DNA of 64,000 nt from Emiliania huxleyi CCMP1516 (GCF_000372725.1 NW_005195085.1:251014-315013), one strand, 5' to 3'; shown: positions 11,453-22,804, counted from the first letter of the stretch. Program-made: numbers and translations. Notes: generated by a model not told the origin, from the sequence alone.

Positions 11453-11833
11453 CGGGGGAGTTCGCGCGTTTCGGGCGGGTTGTTGGGAGTCCCAGATGGA
11501 CCTTTGAAAGGCCTTTCGCGGGTGCGGAGGGGGCTTCCCCACCCCAAGCCACGTTGCGGTGTGCAGAAGGCGCCGCGAGAGGGGTAAGGCGAGTATAAAT
11601 GAGCAGGGGGTATTCCCTGTTCGAGTCCGAATCTTGTGAAAAAAAGCTCCTGAGTCGCGCACGTGTTGTGGCTTGTCAGCCACACACACGTAGATTGCTT
11701 GTGGAGAAGTTTACCTTACCTTACCTTACCTACCTTGCGAGGTGCAGAGCATGCAAAAGTGCCGAATGATATGTGCGCCGCCTCGGGCGGCGCGCCCCAC
11801 ATTAGAGACATAACCAGTGAGCGATTGGGCGCC
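11453..11833. other. Intergenic region with a repeat C tail
   Basis: Bases 11681-11738 carry the TGTGGAGAAGTTTACCTTACC tail of repeat C. The rest shows no gene. The HPAT-like gene (+) and the lectin-like gene (-) converge here. Confidence 0.5.
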
Positions 11834-13573
11834 TCAATCCTCGCACCCCGTGGTGCGCGGCGTCGCAGCGCCACTTATGTGGCGAACACTAGCGTTGGCC
11901 CACTCGACCACTGTGTCGCTATCGCCGTCCGTGCGTAGGAAGCAGTACTCGCGCCCGCCAAAGATCGGCTCCCCGTCGCGGACGTGGCCGTCCTCCGTGC
12001 CGCACTCGTCAGGGATGGCGCGAGTGGCCATCCAGCTGCCGCTCGTGTCAAGAAGCTCGTGCGCCAGCACCCAGTCACCGCCGCGCGCCCCCCGTGAAAA
12101 GTCGAGATAGAGCTTGAGCTGGACCGCTGGCGCCCCATCGTCCGGATCTGTCGCTGTGTACACAACAAACTTGAGCCCGATCCACTCGTCCAGCGGCAGG
12201 CCGCTCGAAAGGTCGACGCCGTACGGATTGGAGGGGCCGGGTAGGCGCCGACTGGCCGAGTAGACCACGCTCGTGCCGTGATAGTACTCCTTCTGGAACG
12301 CCACCTGATGCAAGGGGGGGGGGAGTGTCGGCGAGGAGTGCTAGTGTGTGCGCGGCGCGTGGGGCAGGAAGGGTGGGCGAGAGAGGCGGCGGGTGAGAGA
12401 GCGTTGGGAGAAGAGAGATAGAGACGTCGGGGCGTGGCGAGGCGGAGGCAATACCTCTCCGGTCGTCGTGTAGATGCGCGCATAGTATCCGGGCGCAGAA
12501 CAGCCGTCTGTGTAGTCTCCGTGGTTGGTTCGCGCAACCAGCGTGAGACCGGAATACGACCGAACGTCGCCATACGCGCGGTATCGACCGTACGCCGTGA
12601 ACTCGATATCCTCCCATCCGCTGCCGCCGCTTCGGATGTAGAGGCGCGGCGACCTGTGAAACGTGGCGGTCCCATCACCGCCAAAGGCGACCTGCCCACT
12701 GCCCTTGAAAAAGGTCTGGGCGTCGTTGCTATCAGAATCATCCACCCTGCTGATGCTGTTTGCAGGCAGGTCCCACGAGTTGACCCAGTCTTTGGCCGGG
12801 CCGGGGAGAGCCGACGTGTACAGCTTGCGGACGCCGAACTTGTCGCAGGCGCCCGCACCGGTAGGCAAGGGCGGCCAGGGAGGAATAGCTCGCGGCGGCA
12901 GCGGCGGCGGGGGCAGCGGTGACGCCACCGCAGACGAGCAAGAGACTCCCCAGGTGCAGGCGCCAGCCGCGTTGGTCTGTTCGTGACAGTGGTCTAGTGT
13001 GCACCATCCTCTGCCCAGGAGGTTGCAGCCGCAGATCGGGTGGGCACAGGTGGAGCATGCCGATGGTGAGGGCGATGCAGAGGGTGGGAGCAACAGCGGC
13101 ATGGGAGGCAGCGGCGAAGGATAGGCAGAGGGCGGCAGCGGACGCAGCGGTGGTGGCGATGCGGCTGCGGGCGGCTGCGGACGCGGCGGAGGTGGCGATG
13201 CGGCTGCGGGCGGCTGCGGTGAAGGAGAGGCAGAGGGCGGCAGTGGGAGCGGCGGAGGTGGCGACGCTACGGGCGGCTGCGGTGAGGGAAAGGCAGTGCT
13301 TGGCGGCGAAGGAGCGATCGCTGTTGGCGGCGATGGTGAAGGTGGCGGCGGCGGCCGCGGCGGTTGACGTGCTTCAGAGTCATTGAAGCAGGCCACACCC
13401 CACTGACAGCCGCTGGAGTTGTCGAGGTCGTCGTGGCAGTGCTTGGCCGCGGTGCACCAGGACTCGCCGGTGAGGTCACAGCCGCACTTAGGATGGGCGC
13501 ATACCGTGCAGGCGCCCTCAGCAAGCGCCAAAACCACGGCAGCCCTCACGAATCGGATGAGATCTGTCGCCAT
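11834..13573 (-). CDS. Secreted proline-rich protein with duplicated Cys module and lectin-like C-terminal domain
   Basis: The model is complement(11834..12304, 12455..13573), 529 aa, starting at ATG 13571-13573. The N terminus (MATDLIRFVRAAVVLALAEG) looks like a signal peptide. Two copies of a Cys module follow, C-x2-C-AHP-x-CGC-x-L-x4-WCT-x(2-4)-HCH ... C-x-WGV-x-C, at about 23-63 and 175-215. They are separated by about 100 residues of SPPPP-type proline-rich repeats resembling pherophorin or hydroxyproline-rich spacers. After a second Pro-rich linker comes a beta-rich domain (GWEDIEFTAYGRY, YYARIYTTTGEVAFQKEYYHG, DEWIGLKFVVYTA, VQLKLYLDFSRG, WVLAHELLDTSGSW) like concanavalin/LamG-type carbohydrate-binding folds. 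The single intron is GT-AG and joins TTGE to VAFQ in frame. A cell-wall or scale-matrix role is inference from the composition. Confidence 0.72.
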
Positions 13574-13741
13574 GTTGGCCGAGCCCACCCCCCCGCCGCG
13601 CCCTCTCTTCCTAGATAACGACATCCGAAATTCGGCGCGTCTTGTCCCCTTGCAAAAGTGGGATAGGCGAGCTTGAGCACTTGAGCACAGGATAGGGTCG
13701 ATTCCGCGTGGTACGGGACCCCTCGATCGTCTCGCCCTCCC

Positions 13742-13978
13742 TAGGCCAGACTAAAGACCCTGGTGGGAGTTCCTACCCAACGTTTTTTTTGTGTATCGCG
13801 CGCCTTGCCCTTGGGGGGGGGGGGGGGGCGCGGAAAAGAGGAACCTCTTAGCGCCATCGCCATGGCGCTGCAAGCAGCGCCGGGCAACGACGACTTACCG
13901 CCTCCTGGTCCCAATCGGCACTCCTCCGCTGCTTAATGTTTGACGACTCGAACCCGTGAAGCTTCCCCGTGCGCGCAG
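13742..13978 (+). repeat. Dispersed repeat B, copy 1
   Basis: The segment begins AGACTAAAGACCCTGGTGGG, continues through GTGTATCGCGCGCCTTG and a poly-G run, GAGGAACCTCTTAGCGCC, and ends CGTGAAGCTTCCCCGTGCGC. Related copies lie at 19634-19860 and 61622-61866. The G run varies in length between copies. No ORF is conserved among the copies. Confidence 0.8.
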
Positions 13979-14076
13979 CGCGGGAGCAGGCGCACATCGC
14001 TTGCTTCCAGGGAGGGGGGCGCCCTTTTACTCACACCAAATCCACACGGTAGGGGGCGGGGGGGGGGGGGGGCGTT

Positions 14077-14600
14077 GTGATGTAACTTATTCCGGGGCCG
14101 GTGTGCGGGGAGCGAACCTTAACGACCGCCCAGAAGCTTTCTGAGCAAACCAATCGGGCCGGGATCATCAGCATATGTCCCCTCCACAACATCGTGGGTA
14201 TTTGAGCGGTATTTGAGGAGCACCGCGACTCTGAAGTTCGGCCGGGTGGTCTGCAGACCCCCCCCCCCGGAGCAGCAGAGGCTCCGTGGGGTCGAAAAGT
14301 CGACGCTGGGAGTCGCACTCGTCGAACCATCGCAGCACCACGCGGTCCGCACACACCGCCCACATCCCCTCCACCGCTGAGAAGGCGCAGATCGACCGCC
14401 GGGCCGCGTAGTCGTCGTCAAGGAGCGGTTTTTGGAGCCGTACGAAGAGGTCCCAGACGGGCGAACATGCGGCTTTTCGACGACCACACGCGATGTGGTA
14501 TCTGGTTTTTGCTAAAAACGGGCCGCCTAGTGCAGCATCATTAGTACAACACGCAACCTCACTGAGAGCTCCACACTAGCCGGTATAGGCGAGCACCGGC
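14077..14600 (-). mobile_element. Dispersed repeat A with conserved minus-strand ORF fragment
   Basis: Nearly identical to 36229-36770, including flanking bases down to CACACTAGCCGGTATAGGCG. On the minus strand both copies encode LFVRLQKPLLDDDYAARR, ICAFSAVEGMWAV, DECDSQRRLF and, across a variable C run that shifts the frame, NFRVAVLLKYRSN and VVEGTYADDPGPIG. Preservation of the protein pattern between copies suggests a decayed transposable-element gene. I cannot name the family. Confidence 0.6.
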
Positions 14601-14953
14601 GGCCTCACCGTCGCCGCTCGGGTCGACCGCCTCGGCGTCGTCGCCGTCGATCGACTGGTAGTAGAAGCGCGCCACCGGGATGAGCGAGGGGAAGAAGGTC
14701 ATATCCCGTCGGTGTCACACACACACACACACATATCCCGTCGGGCTTGCATTCGCAATCATTCACCCGGCATCAACAGGTTGGTCTGCCCTCGCCCCCG
14801 CGCTGCGCCTAGCCTCCCCGCGGCCCACTCGCCGTAACAGCTCTCGACGCTGCCAGCCCGGCGCCGGCCAGCCTCTGCGCGCCAGCCGCAGCACCTCGAC
14901 TCGACGTTCGCCCGCGGCCGTCTCTCACGTCAGTCCCGTCCTGCCCTGCAGCC

Positions 14954-15616
14954 ATGATGAAGACCATCATCGCCTTTGCTCTCGTCTCCCTCACCACGGC
15001 CGCACCCAGCGAGCTCGCGCGCAAGCCGCTCTTCTCCCCCACCAACGGCATCTGCGCAAAGCCCGATGGGTGCGATGCGCCGATCGACACGTTGGCGGAG
15101 ACCGTCCAAGCCATCATTGGGGCGGCTTTGCCCCCGAACATCGTGTGCCTCACCTACTACTCGACGTGCGGCGTCATCGAGGGCCCCGTTGCCTGCATTG
15201 CCACTGCCGTCGCAGAACTCGTCAAGAACCCCGTCGGGGGGATCATCAAGTTCCTCCGCGACCTCCGCCGCTGCCTCATGGGCTCCAACGAAATCGTCGG
15301 TGACCCGATCTGCACAAAGCCCGATGGGTGCGACGCGCCCATCGACACGTTGGCGGACACCATCCAAGCCATCATTGGGGCGGCTGTGCCCCCGAACGTC
15401 GTGTGCCTCACCTACTACTCGACGTGCGGCGTCGTCGGCACCGGCGGCCCCGTCGAGTGCATCCTCGACGCCGTCGCAAAGCTCGTCGCGAACCCCGTCC
15501 TCGGCATCCCCGCGTTCCTCCGCTCGCTCTCCGGCTGCCTCGTGGGCACGGCCTTCGCGATGCCGCCGCACGATCCGGAGACGGGCATGCTGATGGGCCC
15601 GCTGGGCGACCGCTGA
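14954..15616 (+). CDS. Small secreted protein with two tandem Cys-containing domains
   Basis: This single-exon ORF of 220 aa begins ATGATGAAG at 14954 in a good context (GCAGCC|ATG). Residues 1-17 (MMKTIIAFALVSLTTAA) form a signal peptide. Two copies of an approximately 85-aa domain follow (about 34-118 and 119-205). Each has C-x-KPDGCDAPIDTLA-[ED]-T-[VI]-QAIIGAA, PPN-[IV]-VCLTYYSTCGV, a hydrophobic helix with C-[IL]-x-A-VA-x-LV-x-NPV, and a final C. The copies are also very similar in DNA (15053-15180 versus 15311-15438), so the duplication is fairly recent. Six cysteines per unit fit a disulfide-stabilised extracellular fold. I do not recognise the family. Confidence 0.7.
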   Translation: MMKTIIAFALVSLTTAAPSELARKPLFSPTNGICAKPDGCDAPIDTLAETVQAIIGAALPPNIVCLTYYSTCGVIEGPVACIATAVAELVKNPVGGIIKFLRDLRRCLMGSNEIVGDPICTKPDGCDAPIDTLADTIQAIIGAAVPPNVVCLTYYSTCGVVGTGGPVECILDAVAKLVANPVLGIPAFLRSLSGCLVGTAFAMPPHDPETGMLMGPLGDR

Positions 15617-16238
15617 GATTGCCCGCCGGCCCCTGGCCCCCCGCCTGCCCACGCGTTCTCACAAGAGGCCCGAGAGCTGGCCATCGAGACCGCTCAAAGC
15701 CCTGAGAGTGCGAGAGTTCTCCGGATTGAGGGGGAGGGGACTGAGGAGTGTCTGATTGTGGAGCGCAGTCTAGCGTGGGTGCAGCGGTGGTCCTCGGAGC
15801 GTCAGCGCTCTGAGCCACGGCCGGCCCGCCGCACACCAACCTTTTGAGCTTCCGTGGCGCCCCCTTTTCTGCCCGGGCTCGGCGCGACTCCGGCCCCCAC
15901 TCCTCGCGTGTGACGCTCGCAGAGGATTGTCCACCGTCCTCCCATATCTCCACTTCGCACCATCCGCCCGCGCCTCTTTCCCTCACCGTTGCGAGGCTCG
16001 GCGCTCCGGTCTCATCTTGCGTTGTTGCCCTGAGCTCTCCGGTTTCCATCCATTCGAAGACCGGCGCCTCACCTTGTGTGGGTGCGACCCATCGCGCTTG
16101 CCCTGCCCGTCATCATTCATGCATGTCCATGCATTTCCAGGCAGCTCGCTCGTCCGTACGCATTCCTGCCAATCTATTGGGCGAGGGCGATTGAGAACGG
16201 TGCCTCGGAGGGTGGCTAGCCACGCCTCTGGCAGGCTT
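15617..16238. other. Intergenic, no gene recognised
   Basis: Overlapping frames on both strands exist but none shows a recognisable domain or convincing composition. Confidence 0.4.
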
Positions 16239-16720
16239 TCAATTAATCGGCTGTATTCGTGTTGGTCGCAGGGCGGGTTTGGGTGGCAGCTTCTCCTCGA
16301 GCATGAGCCGGCAGGAGACGACTTTCTTGGCGGCGACGGAGGCGGTGGCGGTCTCCTCTTCGGCGACGCTGAGAGCCTCGATCTTGGACTCTCCGTCGAG
16401 CTCTCCGGTGGCGTGGGCGTCGGCGGTAGGCGGGCCGCGAGGCGCGGAGGAGCGGAACGGTGGCCTTTGTCCGCGCTGAAAGCTGCGCCGGCCGCCGGAC
16501 GGGTCCCCGGCCCGCCTCGAGTTGGCGTCGGCCCGCGCCTTGCTCGACTCGAGAAGGGCGATCGCGTAATCGAACGACCGGTTCTTTTTGGCGGAAGGGC
16601 ACATGCGTCCGGGGTGTCCGATGCCCCTGCAGTTGTGGCAGACGATCTCGACGGACTCGACAGCGTTTCCATCCTCGAGGTAGATGATATCGTCGCTTGG
16701 CGCCACGACCGTTGCCGCCA
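16239..16720 (-). mobile_element. Retroelement gag-like fragment with CCHC zinc knuckle
   Basis: The minus-strand frame encodes DDIIYLEDGNAVESVEIV, then a perfect zinc knuckle CHNCRGIGHPGRMC (C-x2-C-x4-H-x4-C), followed by KNRSFDYAIALLESSKARA and a basic/proline tail. This is the usual layout of a copia- or gypsy-type nucleocapsid. No reverse transcriptase, protease or LTR was seen nearby, so it is a fragment. It ends head-on against the 5' side of the acylhydrolase-like gene. Its boundary near 16700-16720 is approximate. Confidence 0.5.
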
Positions 16721-16739
16721 CGACACCTGGGTCGGCAAG

Positions 16740-19234
16740 GACGAGGACGCGCAGCTGGTGCGGCTGACGTTGCCGGAGGGCGTGCCCCCAGGTGCCACGC
16801 TGCCGGCCGTGCACGTCGCGAAGGCGCGCTCGAGTCGCGAGGGCTTTGCTGGCTTCTTCGCACCGGGGTGAGTGTCCGATGCCCCTGTGTGCCCCGGAGG
16901 CCGAACCCCCTCAGCGCGCGTCGCCACAGCGCCAAGCGATCTGTCTGCAGGCTGAACGACGGGCTCACGCTGACAAAGAGGCCGTATACGTGCGACTGCA
17001 GCTGGAAGGCGCGGTTCTCGTGCCCAGGGGAGGACCGGTCGGGCCTAATGAACAGAATGTTTGGCAAGCCTGCTGCGGACGACGGCTCTGCGTGCTTCGC
17101 CTACTGCTGCGGCGGCGAGGACCACGCGCAGGAGGCGGCGAACCGCACGCTGCGGACGCGTTGGCCGCGGCCCGGAGATGCGGACGTGAGCGAGATCACG
17201 GCGATGTCGTCGGCGGCGGCAGGTGCCGCGGCGTCGCCGACGATTGTCAAGGCCGCCTTCAAGTCGGTCTTCAAGGATGTGCTTGCGGTGAGCCGCAGCA
17301 GCCCGCTCGTCTCCGAGAGTACCCGAAATTACCCGAGATTACCCGAGATTAGGCGAGCCGCAGCAACCCGCTCGTCTCCGGCCCGAGGGAGATGCTCAAG
17401 GAGCGGACGACTCCGGCGCGAGAGGCGGCAAGCCGCGAAGAGCGTTGCTTCACATGCATAGCCGTGTGCAGGTGTTTAGCATGCTCGACAAGAGGGCTTC
17501 GGACGCGCCGACTGAGGAGGAGTTCCGGTGGTGGGCGGCGGGAAAGAGCGACGATGCCTTCTTGGAGAAGCACATCGGCGAATTTGTGGACGAGTGCATG
17601 CCGCTCGGCCTCCACCACCTCGCCGTCGACGTCACGCTCAACCGGACCGAGGCAAACCGTTCGAGAATCGTACACTCCTAGTCCCACCGCCGCTCACTGG
17701 CCGGCCCACTGCTCGACGCCGACGGTACCCGACCCACTGCGCCAGGCCTCGTCGCCGCTGCCTCCGTCGGAGGAGCGGGCCTGGAGCCCCTCCTACCGCG
17801 GCATCGACGGCGTGTACGTTGACAACACCGCCCTCGCCATGACCGTCGCCACAATGATTACGGACTGCCTGGCGGGCGACGAGACCCTCGACTGCGCCGA
17901 CAAGACGCTCGACGTAGTGCTCGTCAACGACGGCAACTCGGACCCCGCTGCCAACGGGCTTGGGAGCTTCTTTAGCGACACGGGCACGCCGGTCGGCACG
18001 TACCATCACACCGGCGGGCCAAAGGGCCTGGCTCTGGTCCCGTCGCAGATGATCTTTGCCGAGCCCTACCCGAAGAACTTTACAAACTACTTCACGCCGA
18101 GCGCGATTGCGGTCCCTCGGAGGGGCTCTGGCCACGCACACACGCCGCGTGCCCCTCAGCGACCTCGGAGCTCCCGCAATAGGCCATCCAAAAGTGGCTG
18201 AAGAACCCCTCCCGCCTGCCCGCCGATCTCATCTCGAGCGCGGCAAGCGGCCGTCTCAACGAGGCGACTTTCCGAGGCCGTTCCCCTGACGCGACCTCTG
18301 CCGAGAAGTCGCGCTCCCAAACCCTCTCTCGCCGGATGTCGTTGCCGCCGATGCCCTCAGCTATCGCCCCCAGCCTCGTGTGCCTGACTCTCGCCCGTCC
18401 GCCCACCATCCCACCAGGCGGTCAAGGGTGACATCCGCCGCCATCGCCAGAAGATGGAGAGGCGGGAGAGGGACATGGACTTCTCCGACAACTTCTCCTT
18501 TGCGCCGCCAGAGGAGGAGGAGGGGCTCTCCCTGAGCGACGGCCAGTCTGTCTTTGCCGCGCTGGAGGACGCGAGTGACAACAGCGACGTGGTCGCGGCC
18601 GGCTGGCAGGGAGACCCCGACGCTCAACCGCCGCCCGCGACCAAGAGGAAGCGCGGCTTCTTCCCGTGGGAGAAGGCGGAGCCGGTGCCCCCGTACAACG
18701 GCTCGAGCCTCGTGTCGGGCACCTTCACTACCATCGACAACCCGCAGTGGGGCGTCCGTGCGGGCTGGAAGGCGCGCTGTCCCGGGGAAGCACACTACGC
18801 CCGCCTCGCCTCCAATCAACGCCCCTGCGCGGCAGGTCAATCTTCTCGTCTTCTGCCTTGCCTATCCGCAGGACCCGCTTCTCCAGGTGACACTTGCACA
18901 GCCACTACCCTCTGCCCACAGCGCCTGACGCCCACCGTTGTCCCCAGTCGGGCGTCGGCTTCTCCAACGACCCGATCATCCTGCCCGCGCTCACCGCGGC
19001 CACCTTCTTCGACACGCTCTACGAGCCCATCGCCAGGCGCTGCGGCGTAGTCTCGGCGAGGTGTGCGCGGAGGGAGCGCCCTGACTTGCTCACTGGGCAC
19101 GCACCTTGTCTGGTAGGGGCGAGGTGGAGCGGGCGACGCCGCACCTCACTCGCTGGCTACACGAGCGGAGCGTGGAGCGCGCCACGAACAAGCGAGCTGA
19201 GCGGGAGCGGACGAAGGAGGAGTCGGCGGCGTAG
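16740..19234 (+). CDS. Acylhydrolase-like (patatin/cPLA2-type?) protein, ten exons, 5' end unresolved
   Basis: Exons: <16740..16867, 16951..17287, 17353..17424, 17472..17651, 17746..18111, 18183..18263, 18418..18771, 18836..18886, 18948..19060, 19117..19234. The stop is TAG 19232-19234. Recognisable parts are SPTIVKAAFKSVFKDVL, LDKRASDAPTEEEFRWW, YRGIDGVYVDNTALAMTVA, LDVVLVNDG, a charged low-complexity loop, VNLLVFCLAYPQDPLLQ and SNDPIILPALTAATFFDTLYE. The IDG-x-Y-x-DNTALA motif resembles the catalytic aspartate region of patatin and cPLA2-like lipid hydrolases. A GxSxG nucleophile was not found, although SSAAAG precedes SPTIV. The class call is therefore tentative. Four of nine introns need GC donors. 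The first exon abuts the retroelement fragment and may be incomplete. The first donor, GTGAGT at 16868, is canonical. Confidence 0.55.
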
Positions 19235-20763
19235 CTTCCGTGAGGCGCTTTAGGCTGCGAGGCCAAGCGATGTGCCCCGACAGCGGGCTGTGAAACTTGG
19301 CGGGAGAAGTGCGGGCGTGCACTCTGCACATCTAGTACGGCTTTGGAGGAAGAGCGCTTAAGACTGTCAACTTCAGCCGTTCAGATCAGCTCTTGGCCCC
19401 AGATGTGTGCATCTCGAAGCGCAGCGTGTGGCTGTCGGCAGTTTTAGGTTGCCAGGTTGTGGAGCATGGGTCGTGTGTGTGTGTGTGATGACAAGACAGA
19501 TCTCAGAGATGAGTGACGGAGAGGTGAGAGTGGGTGGTCAAATGACAGTGGAAAGCTTTTCATGGACAGTGTGTGACAAAAACGATCAGGAACATTGATG
19601 GCGCCAGCGCCTGCTGTTGACAAGTGTCAAGTGGGTGTATCGCGCGCCTTGCGGGGGGGGCGCGGAAAAGAGGAACCTCTTAGCGCCATCGCCACGGTGC
19701 TGCATGCAGCGCCGGGCGACGACGGCTTACCGCCTCCCGGTCCCCCTCGGCACACCATCCGCTGCTCAATGTTTGACGGCTCGAACCCGTGAAGCTTCCC
19801 CGTGCGCGGGTTACCCCGCACACGGGTCAGCCTGCCAGCCACGTATCCACACAAGCGTGGTCCGCGTGCATGGCATACAGGCGTCCGCCAGACAGCGCAG
19901 AGGCTAGGCGACCGGGGAAGGACTAGCTCAAGTGGGGAGCACTCGCTTGGCTCGTAGAGGGAGCGGACCCTGAGTTGAGGAAATCCGGGGACGCGACCCA
20001 CCTCGCCACAGACGGTCCCGCGCCTCGCCGCTATGACGGGCACACGCCCCGCACCGTCCGCTGTGTGCCCGTCTTTGTCCGGAGTGAAAAGTCCAACGCG
20101 CTCGTCGGTGGCGGCGTCCCCGGATTTCGCCGCGCTCGGCGAACCTCGACAGCGCTTTCGGTGGCATGCAGCTCTTTGCGACAGAAGCCTGGAGAGCAGC
20201 TCCTCTGCTGCTCACACGCTCTGCACAGTTGGCACAGCCTACTGTGCGGCTGCCACAGCTGTGACAGCGATGGGCTCGCCCTCACTGGCCCTCAGTCACT
20301 TGTGCTGCGGCTTGTGTGAGCGACACTGCTCGGCGACTGCCGGCACACTGTGAGACCATGGGTGTGAGGTAAAACCACGCTACCAGCGCTTGGTCACATC
20401 GGCCCCGAGGTCAGATCCATCTACTCTGTTGATGACAAGACTTGTCTACTGGCTGGAGCCGAGCAGGAGGGCCCAGCGCACAACCCCTGGCCAACTCAGG
20501 GTCCACACCCCGTACGAAGGGAAGCTGCCCCCGGCCGACGTCTTGTGACGGGAAACACGAAAACTCCTCCCAACAAAGAGGCCAACGGACCCGAGAACGA
20601 TCTAATCGAGCGGCTTCAAGGCCGGTACACGGCTCTAGTGGACCAAGTGTGTTAGGCGTAAGCCGTATCGCGCGCGGACATAGCAGGAGAACCAGAGAGG
20701 CCCAATGACGCGGCAGTCCCTCACACGCTATGTGTTGCGGCCCTCCGCATCCGCGCGCTCCTC
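19235..20763. other. Intergenic region containing repeat B copy 2
   Basis: Bases 19634-19860 are a second copy of repeat B, and here the copy continues into ACCCCGCACACGGGTCAGCC, shared with the third copy. The remainder includes a short TG run near 19480. I see no convincing gene. Confidence 0.6.
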
Positions 20764-22804
20764 CTAGTCGCGGTTCGAGCCTCCGCCGCCGCTCGCGCCG
20801 CTCGCCGGGGCGCCCGGCGTGCAGTACTCCGGCACATCCATGCCCCACGAGAGCTTCGCCTTTGCCGGCGCCTGCAGGTGTGAGGGGGGGGGGGGGGGGG
20901 GAGCAGCGCTGCTGCCGTGCATGGCGCTGACAAAAGGGCCTTGTCTTGTGGCAAACACCCCCAAGTCCCCGTGCGGAGTGAAGCCGCGTCTCCTGCCGCC
21001 AATCGCTCGGGCAGGGAGAGGGGTCCGATCTATGGAATGGAGTTCTGCTTACTGCTTTGTGTGGAGGGTGGCATCCGCGCGAGATGGAGGTTGCAACGCG
21101 TGTGGTGTGAACGGCGCCTCGTCGAAGCCGCGGTCGAGTCGCGACCCTGCGTCATATCGAGCACAAGCTCAGAGTCGTGATCTCCCCATATCTCCCCATA
21201 TCTCCCCATATCTCCCCATATCTCCCCCCCTGCGTCATATCGAGCACAAGCTCAGAGTCGTGATCTCCCCATATCTCTCCATATCTCCCCATATCTCCCC
21301 ATATCTCCCCCCCTGCGTCATATCGAGCACAAGCTCAGAGTCGTGATCTCCCCATATCTCCCCATATCTCCCCATATCTCCCCATATCTCCCCCCCTGCG
21401 TCATATCGAGCACAAGCTCAGAGTCGTGATCTCCCCATATCTCTCCATATCTCCCCATATCTCCCCCCTACGCCATATTGAGCACAAGCTCAGAGTGGTG
21501 AGATCGCAGTGTACCGAACGTGTGCGGTGATATTCGAGATATGGGGAGATATGGGGAGATATGGGGAGATATGGGGAGATATGGGGAGACGCCTCCCGCA
21601 TCTAGAGCTGCTGTCCGCGCTTGCGGCCGGCCTTGCACGCCGCGTCGGGGTCGTCCGCCAAGCAGCACCTGTTCAAACATGGGGCTGCGACTCACCGCCC
21701 TTTTGGAGTGCACCCGGGGCAGCGAGCGAGCGAGGTCAGCACCTGATGAAGGGACCATTCACTGTTCCACCGCTATTACGGGGTGCTTCCCGCTCCTCCG
21801 GGCAGGCAGCGCCTATTGTACGACCACATCAAGTATCAACCACCACTTCATCGAGTGCACCCGCGTCCTCGGGGCGCGCACCCCTTCTTGCACGTCTCCG
21901 GGGGGGCGTACGCCGCGAGCCGCTCCACGTACTCGAGACGGACCTGATAGTGAACAACTGGGGTAAGGTTGAAGTATGGACCACTAGCCGCTCCAGGTAA
22001 GCCGGACCTAATCGTCAAAGTTAATGAGTTAAGTGTTGAATCACTAGCCGCTCCACGCACTCGAGACGGACCGCGCTGGACGCCGCACAGAGCGGGCAGC
22101 AGAGGGTCGAGCCGGCCATCGACTGTTCACGCGAGCTGGCCGTGAACAGACGCTGTTCACAGCGGGCGGCCGACGCGCCGAGCCATCGCCTTGGCGGCCA
22201 TGTCGAGCTGAAGGCGGTCGTTCGAGAGGCTGTCCCACTCGATCAGCACCGAATCTCCCTCGAGGCGGTACGAGAAGGTGCCCGGCCGAGACGGGCAGAC
22301 GAACCGGCCGTCCGCGCGGAACTGAACCAGCAGCGGCTCCTCGTCGCCCGAGCGCAGCCGCCACACCGAAGCAGACACGAGCGCCTCCTGCGGCGTGAAA
22401 GCGCGCAGAAACCGCATCTTTCGCCAGTCCGACTCATTGCCGCGCGCCCCGCCCGCCAGCGCGTCGCCCGAGAGGCGGAGGACGTACTCGCCATACTTGC
22501 CCCAGTCGATGGCGAGAGTGCCGCCGGAAAACTGCCATGTCGCCGGCGCAGCGAAGCGTGGGCACCAAAACTCGCCGCCCGGGCGCAGCTGCACCTGCGA
22601 GGAATATTGCGTCGTGGACGCTGCGGCGTCAGTCGCACAAATCGGGCACAGAGGAAGCGGCTGAAGGGACTGCGCTGAGGCGCGAAGTGGCGGCGCCGCC
22701 ACTTGCGGTGGGGCGCGAAGTGCATGAGGAGAGAGGAGGGAATTTGGCACCTCGAAGGTTCCACCGCTCCACTCGAACGCGTAGTACCCGGTGGGCAAGG
22801 ACAT
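20764..22804 (-). CDS. Unidentified protein with two GGEF-x-CP beta modules, five exons
   Basis: The model is complement(20764..20871, 21632..21668, 21882..21943, 22072..22122, 22175..22804), 295 aa, starting at ATG 22802-22804 (MSLPTGYYAFEWSGGTFEV). Two related beta modules are visible: LRPGGEFWCP ... ATWQFSGGTLAIDWGKYGEY at about 75-110 and FRADGRFVCP ... GTFSYRLEGDSVLIEWDS at about 170-200. A Cys-rich tail follows (STLCCPLCAASS, ETCKKGCCLADD) and then SWGMDVPEYCTPG. I do not know the family; the modules suggest a small beta-sandwich. Intron 1 carries GTGAACAG/CTGTTCAC repeats. Introns 2 and 3 start with copies of the next exon. The last junction (GC donor at 21631) is the least certain: without it the protein stops at 21602 after RGQQL. 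Intron 4 is about 760 nt and repeat-rich. Confidence 0.55.
21173..21591. repeat. Higher-order minisatellite inside an intron, with inverted arm
   Basis: Four units of roughly 75 nt (CTGCGTCATATCGAGCACAA ... then several copies of ATATCTCCCC) run from 21147 to 21475. At 21536-21590 the inverse array GATATGGGGA appears, so the intron RNA can fold into a long hairpin. The repeat lies inside the fourth intron of the minus-strand gene above. Confidence 0.75.

Noticed and set aside
15927..16871. 314-aa plus ORF and 314-aa minus ORF covering the same bases
   Set aside because: Only the zinc-knuckle part (minus) and the last 40 codons (plus exon) are credible; the rest is open by composition.
21147..21475. 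CRISPR-like array of repeats and spacers
   Set aside because: The spacer-like parts are themselves identical and the unit is a nested minisatellite inside a spliced nuclear gene.
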